NCBI GenBank assembly: GCA_026004875.1
Contig: BPJZ01000018.1
Span: 1 to 64,000, forward strand
Direction of reading: 5' to 3'
Length of the DNA stretch: 64,000 bases
Origin: Candidatus Poribacteria bacterium
GTDB taxonomy: Bacteria > Poribacteria > WGA-4E > GCA-2687025
The notes below the pieces were generated by a model. The model saw nothing but the letters and a program-made list of their open reading frames with translations, had not been told where the DNA came from and made no database searches. Positions 60,478-64,000 of this stretch are shown one piece after another. The position numbers were made by a program, and so were the translations under genes. Within the stretch, counting starts at the first letter, position 1. Each line of letters opens with the position of its first letter.

Positions 60478-61805
60478 ATGAGAACACTTCTCAGCTTTCT
60501 TGGAAAAGGTCCGTATCAGGAAGTCACCTACGTTTGGCGAGAGGACGGCAAGGAGGAGCAGGTTACGACAGATCTGTTTCCGAAGGCAGCGGCCTCCTTC
60601 TTCCAGCCGGACCGGATTCTCATTGCTGTGACCGAAGAGGTTCGCACCGGCGAGAACTTCCGACGACTGCAGGAACAACTGTCCTCTTTCGAGCCCCTCC
60701 TCATCCCGGAGGGAAGATCGGAAGCGGATCTTTGGGAGTTGTTCGAGCGGATCGCCGAGGCGATTGGAAATGGGGAGCGGCTCGTCCTGGACGTTACCCA
60801 CTCTTTCCGTCGTTGCCCTTGATGGCCGTCGCGGTTGCGACCTATCTGCGCCGGACAAAGCAGGTCATCGTAGAGCGAATTGTCTACGGGGCCTTTGAGG
60901 CTCGAGAGCTCCAAGGGGACCGCACCTGCGCACCGGTGTTCGACCTCACAGCCCTTTTGGACCTGGTGGATTGGACTGAAGGGGCGGAAGCCTTCCTGGA
61001 TCGGGGCGACGCCGCGGCACTGGCCCAGAAGCTTTCTAAAACCCACGAGCGCTTGTGGCGGGAGCGAGCGGAGAGAACGGGAGAGGAACTCCCACGGCGA
61101 ATTTATCATCTGGCCAACCGGCTCAACTCCTTTGCGCAGGCCATCCGGCTGGCTCGGCCCCGAGACGCGATGCGTTCTGCAAACGAACTTCGCAGCATCC
61201 TGATGGAGGCCGTTTCCGAGGTGGAGCGTTGGGCGTTGCCCTTTGCCGTCATCCTGCAGGGTATCCGCGCCGAAGTCGAAAAACTGGCCCTCCCGGACCC
61301 GGATCGGCTGGACGCCGAGAACCTTCGTCGGCAACTTAGGTTGATTGAATACGCGTTGGAGAAAGGGATGGTCGCCTCGGCCATTCTTATGGCGCGAGAA
61401 TGGGTGGTCAACTGGACGATTCTTCAGCGCGGGGAAGGGGATTGGGTTCAGCGGGAGTTCCGGGAGGAGGTGGAAGAGGCGTTAGGGGCAGCAGTAAGAG
61501 AGTCACAATCACAGGCTCAATCCGAGGGGGTGCCCGAGTGGTTTCGCCGTCTGCCCCGAAGCGAGGATGCAGCCAAACTCTGGAGCGGACTCAGCGAGCT
61601 GCGCAACGACGTCGCCCACTGCGGTTTTCGTCCTCGGCCTCTTCCTCTTGAGGGGATTGAAAAGAGGGCCAGAGATTTGCTGGAAGGGTTAGCGTCGCTC
61701 CTGGAGACGGACGACCTTGAGGCAATGCGGGTCCTTCATGGTGGGCGGGTGGTGCTGGACCTGAGCCGCCTCTACGAAGGGGGGACGGCCAAGCTGGACG
61801 ATTAG
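60478..61805 (+). CDS. csx1: Csx1/TM1812-like CARF-HEPN RNase (one frameshift)
   Basis: About 442 residues after repair. The N-terminal CARF-like domain starts MRTLLSFLGKGPYQEVTYVW and has LVLDVTHSFR. At about 60817 one base appears missing: adding it restores DVTHSFRSLPLMAVAVATYLRR, the conserved TM1812/Csx1 motif, and the rest reads open to 61805. The C-terminal HEPN domain has the RNase motif RNDVAH (R-x4-H) near 61603, intact. These proteins are normally activated by cyclic oligoadenylate made by Cas10 of type III systems and degrade RNA. No cas10 lies in the window. The ribosome-binding site AAGGGGGGA precedes the ATG. Confidence 0.88.
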
Positions 61806-61835
61806 GAATATCCGTGCGTAAGATAATGCTAGAAG

Positions 61836-61854
61836 GTTTCAACCCCTCAAAGGT
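61836..61854. repeat. CRISPR-repeat-like 19-mer next to csx1
   Basis: GTTTCAACCCCTCAAAGGT matches the first 19 bases of the array repeat at 17 positions. The orientation is the same as in the array. It lies 30 bases after the csx1 stop and overlaps the last codons of the minus-strand gene. The remaining 11 repeat positions do not match well. It may be a decayed repeat, a crRNA-like element or a coincidence. Confidence 0.5.
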
Positions 61855-63229
61855 TCAGCATCGTCCAGCGAAAGAAAGCCCCGTCGTAAAGGACCGACTC
61901 CCCGGGGTTTTCCTCGTTGTCCAGCTCCCACTGGACCCCAAAAGTCGCCCAGACCCCAGGGCGAAGGTGGTAACTTACCGCAGACAGCAGGCGACGTTCC
62001 CTTCCCCAGAAGGAGGCCTCCGGCAGTCCAGAGGCCTTCCGTCGAGCGGAGAAGTACCCCAGCCTTGCCCCGCCAGCGGGCGGACAGGTGCCACCGCGTC
62101 AGGAGGATGAAAACGTCCTCTCGATCCCGGTGCCGAACCTCCTGGAAGGGTTCCAGAAAGGTGCGCTCCTCCGGTCGAAACGTTCTCCCCCCGCAACACC
62201 CAAACGGCGAGTCGGGGGGGAAAGCTGCCAGGACCCTTCGAGCTCGACGACGTGCGTTCTCTCCGTTCGGTTCTGGGAGAGAACAGGGGCGAGGGGGGAG
62301 GCGCTTTTGACCACGGTCTCCGCTTGGACCGTCCGGAGGGAAGCCGCCAGAAAGCCGCTCTCCGACGGCCCCCCACCGGAGCAACGCGCCCCCGTATTGA
62401 ACCCGCTCTCGCTTCTCCCAGTCCCGTTGCGGGACCCCTGGGTATTGGACGCTTAGGAGGCCCTTCGAGCTCGTCCCTCCGCAGAGCTCCACCTTCCAAG
62501 TGTGGGAAGGCCGCCAGACGACCTCCATCCGAGGCAGGAGGAGCGGGCGCCGGTAGACTCGTCGTTCGGAGGGAGGCCCAAGAACCGCCTCCCGGACGCT
62601 CAACGCAAGATTGTTGAAGAGGTCCATCCATCCCCAGCCCGATCCGAATTCGGCTTTCCTCCGAAAGGGCGAGGTTCAACCCTACCTCGGCGTCAATGCC
62701 GGGCTTCCAAGCCTCCGGGCGGATGGCGAGCTCCACGGCCAGCGGAGAGAGAACGGCTCCCTTCCTGCTGATGCGGACTAGAACCGTCGCTCGATCGGCC
62801 TCCAGCGAGTCCTCATGAAGGACTTGATACGCGGCGGTCCAGGCCTCTGAGAGCGCATGATGAGACGTTACCCTCAAGCCGTTGGATCAGCCGGAAGTGG
62901 GAGATGCTTCCGGTCCAGTAACGGAATCCCCCGGGGGCAAGGCCCCACAGCTCTTCCTCCCAGAAGTCGGGGGCATAGCTCCTCTCGTCGAGCCGATACT
63001 CTTCGTCCTCCGAGGGATTGAAGCGGGAGAGAAATCCGATCTCCTCTGGGTGGTTCCGGTTTCCCCGACGGTCGGCGATCCGATACCAGAGCTGTTCGTG
63101 CCAACTGTGTAGACTGGGAAGCTCCCCTTCCTGGGTCTGAGCGCTCAAAACGCTCTGCCATCTGAGCATCCCAGAACAGAAGGCCCCCAAGTAGCAAGAT
63201 CCGTCCGGCAGTCTTCCGTTCTTCAGCAC
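61847..63229 (-). pseudogene. Uncharacterised, multiply frameshifted gene, possibly outer-surface beta-rich protein
   Basis: Successive minus-strand frames join into one protein of about 450 residues. They give GELPSLHSWHEQLWYRIADRRGNRN and WEEELWGLAPGGFRYWTGSISHFRLIQRLEG, then LSPLAVELAIRPEAWKPGIDAEVGLNLALSEESRIRIGLGMD, VREAVLGPPSERRVYRRPLLLPRMEVVWRPSHTWKVEL and, last, TFGVQWELDNEENPGESVLYDGAFFRWTMLNL, stopping at 61847. Alternating short strands (LALSEESRIRIGLGMD) suggest a beta-barrel or other beta-rich surface protein. At least five one-base shifts are needed. Whether it is truly dead or only badly sequenced cannot be told here. It converges on csx1. Confidence 0.5.
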
Positions 63230-63432
63230 GCCTCCGGAAGCTCCGAGTCCCTCTCAAGGCTGGACCTCGAAGACGACCCGAGCCCTTTCCCATCCGTTTT
63301 TGAACCTCCGATCTGTTGAGCGTTCTGGAGCGGGCGGAGCTTGTTCCATCCTGGACCGAGCTGCTCCAGAGCTACCGCGTCGTTGCCGCTTCGGGCGGCC
63401 TGTTGGATCAAGAACCGGTGGCGGATCGGAAA

Positions 63433-64000
63433 CTACCGCTCCAGGAACAGATAGACCCCATCCGGCGGGAGCCGATAGGCGGCCTGCCCCTCCAGGGAAA
63501 CGACCTCAGCGCGGATACGCGTTCAGGTCGAGGATCACCGCACGGCGGAACGGTTGACCCTTTGGCTCCAGGGTTACCTGGATCTCCCGGACGCCAAACG
63601 GCGGCGCCCCGAGACTCTGGATCGTCCCCCCTTCGGCGCGGAAGCCGTAGGGCCGATCCTCCGTCATCGTCTGGATCAGCCACCGGCGCGACTCGGAGAG
63701 GGGCCGATCGTCCAGCGAGACGCCCAAAGGCTCAAGTACTTCGTTTTCGCTGCGAACGCGCAGGTCGGGAAGGTCTACCCTCCTGGCCGTTGAGGAATCC
63801 GACCACCGCCTGAGCGCGCGGTGCTCGGACCGTCACGATTCCGTTTCGGTAGTCCCAGACCAGCTGGCCCGAAAGACTCCGAATGATCCCTACCTCCCGG
63901 TCATGAACGGGCGCGGATCGCGAAGGAACGACTCGGCGGGCTCCCCCCTGAAAGGTCCGGACGACCGGCCCAACGTTGTACAGGAATGGATCGTACCGTG
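63433..64000 (-). CDS. C-terminal part of a secreted glycan-related protein (partial, frameshifted)
   Basis: The gene enters from the right edge. Frames give RYDPFLYNVGPVVRTFQGGARRVVPS and GQLVWDYRNGIVTVRAPRAQAVVGFLNGQ, then after a shift GVSLDDRPLSESRRWLIQTMTEDRPYGFRAEGG and PPFGVREIQVTLEP, then after another AEVVSLEGQAAYRLPPDGVYLFLER, stopping at 63433. The W-D-Y-x-x-G-x-V-T-V-x-x-P-R-A-Q-A-V-V-G-F pattern resembles C-terminal regions of large uncharacterised secreted proteins and glycoside-hydrolase-like proteins; I state this from memory of the pattern. The catalytic part, if any, is outside the window. A short open piece between 63254 and 63420 (ending RFKNGWERARVVFEVQP) may belong to the same gene. 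Confidence 0.5.

Noticed and set aside
60534-60830. Independent gene start for the second csx1 frame at 60534
   Set aside because: That frame gives no recognisable protein before about 60817, whereas the first frame carries the conserved N-terminal motif; a one-base shift explains both.

Overview
The window is bacterial, GC-rich (about 60% by eye) and gene-dense. It encodes a bacterial-type leucyl-tRNA synthetase, IMP dehydrogenase, serine hydroxymethyltransferase, RNase J and an RNase E/G-family enzyme, plus a Tat lipoprotein signal and two tRNAs with encoded CCA. The mix of GldF-GldG-type ABC genes, a PorX/PorY-like pair, a GH172 (DUF2961) enzyme, FG-GAP/ASPIC repeats, many Gfo/Idh and TIM-barrel sugar enzymes, a subtype I-B (Cst1/Cst2 type) CRISPR-Cas system with Csx1 and a very long array suggests an uncultivated, perhaps thermophilic, diderm lineage. 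I cannot name the phylum from sequence alone.

Layout. 1-3980: a CRISPR array of 63 visible repeats that runs off the left edge. The repeat end matching the usual crRNA handle shows it is transcribed leftward (minus strand) from a leader at about 3981-4100. 4.3-8.8 kb: a plus-strand metabolic block (hydroxypyruvate isomerase-like, hexulose-6-phosphate synthase fused to RraA, ketopantoate reductase-like, glyA). 8.8-12.6 kb: DegT aminotransferase, an unusual Rieske-like lipoprotein with an LTXXQ-like partner, and a Gfo/Idh oxidoreductase. 12.7-13.7 kb: tRNA-Lys and about 1 kb of non-coding DNA with a 16-bp hairpin and G-rich tandem repeats. 13.7-19.3 kb: secreted protein, DUF4340 and a GldA/GldFG-type ABC system. 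19.5-27.3 kb: GH172, methyltransferase, FG-GAP/ASPIC protein, Gfo/Idh, RNase G and PorX-like regulator, most of them broken by single-base frameshifts. 27.3-34.1 kb: PorY-like kinase, NDH-2 with a Rex-like operator, sugar epimerase, EamA transporter, hemerythrin and guaB. 34.2-38.9 kb: a 1553-residue secreted protein with 14 WD40 repeats, 7 Ig-like repeats and a caspase-like protease domain. 39-47.4 kb: penicillin-acylase-family hydrolase, pterin dehydratase, membrane proteins, methyltransferase, ABC exporter, RraA, tRNA-Leu and a metallo-hydrolase. 47.4-51.9 kb: leuS, a small unknown gene and RNase J. 52.1-61.8 kb: cas6-cas8b1(cst1)-cas7-cas5-cas3-cas4-cas1-cas2 and then csx1. 61.8-64 kb: two heavily frameshifted minus-strand genes.

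How the parts fit. The cas operon and the array lie 48 kb apart, separated by housekeeping genes, but the array's handle end and repeat length suit the I-B machinery. The operon carries a complete I-B Cascade, a Cas3 with HD and helicase domains, and the adaptation genes. Csx1 (CARF-HEPN), normally an effector of type III systems, follows at a distance with its own upstream region, and no cas10 is present here. A 19-nt stretch matching the CRISPR repeat at 17 positions lies 30 nt past csx1. Frameshifts concentrate at 15.9-27.3 kb and 60.8-64 kb, hitting essential and accessory genes alike, while about 18 kb (27.3-45.6) and 15 kb (46-60.8, apart from the cas8 split) are clean. I read most of the frameshifts as local assembly or sequencing error rather than gene decay.
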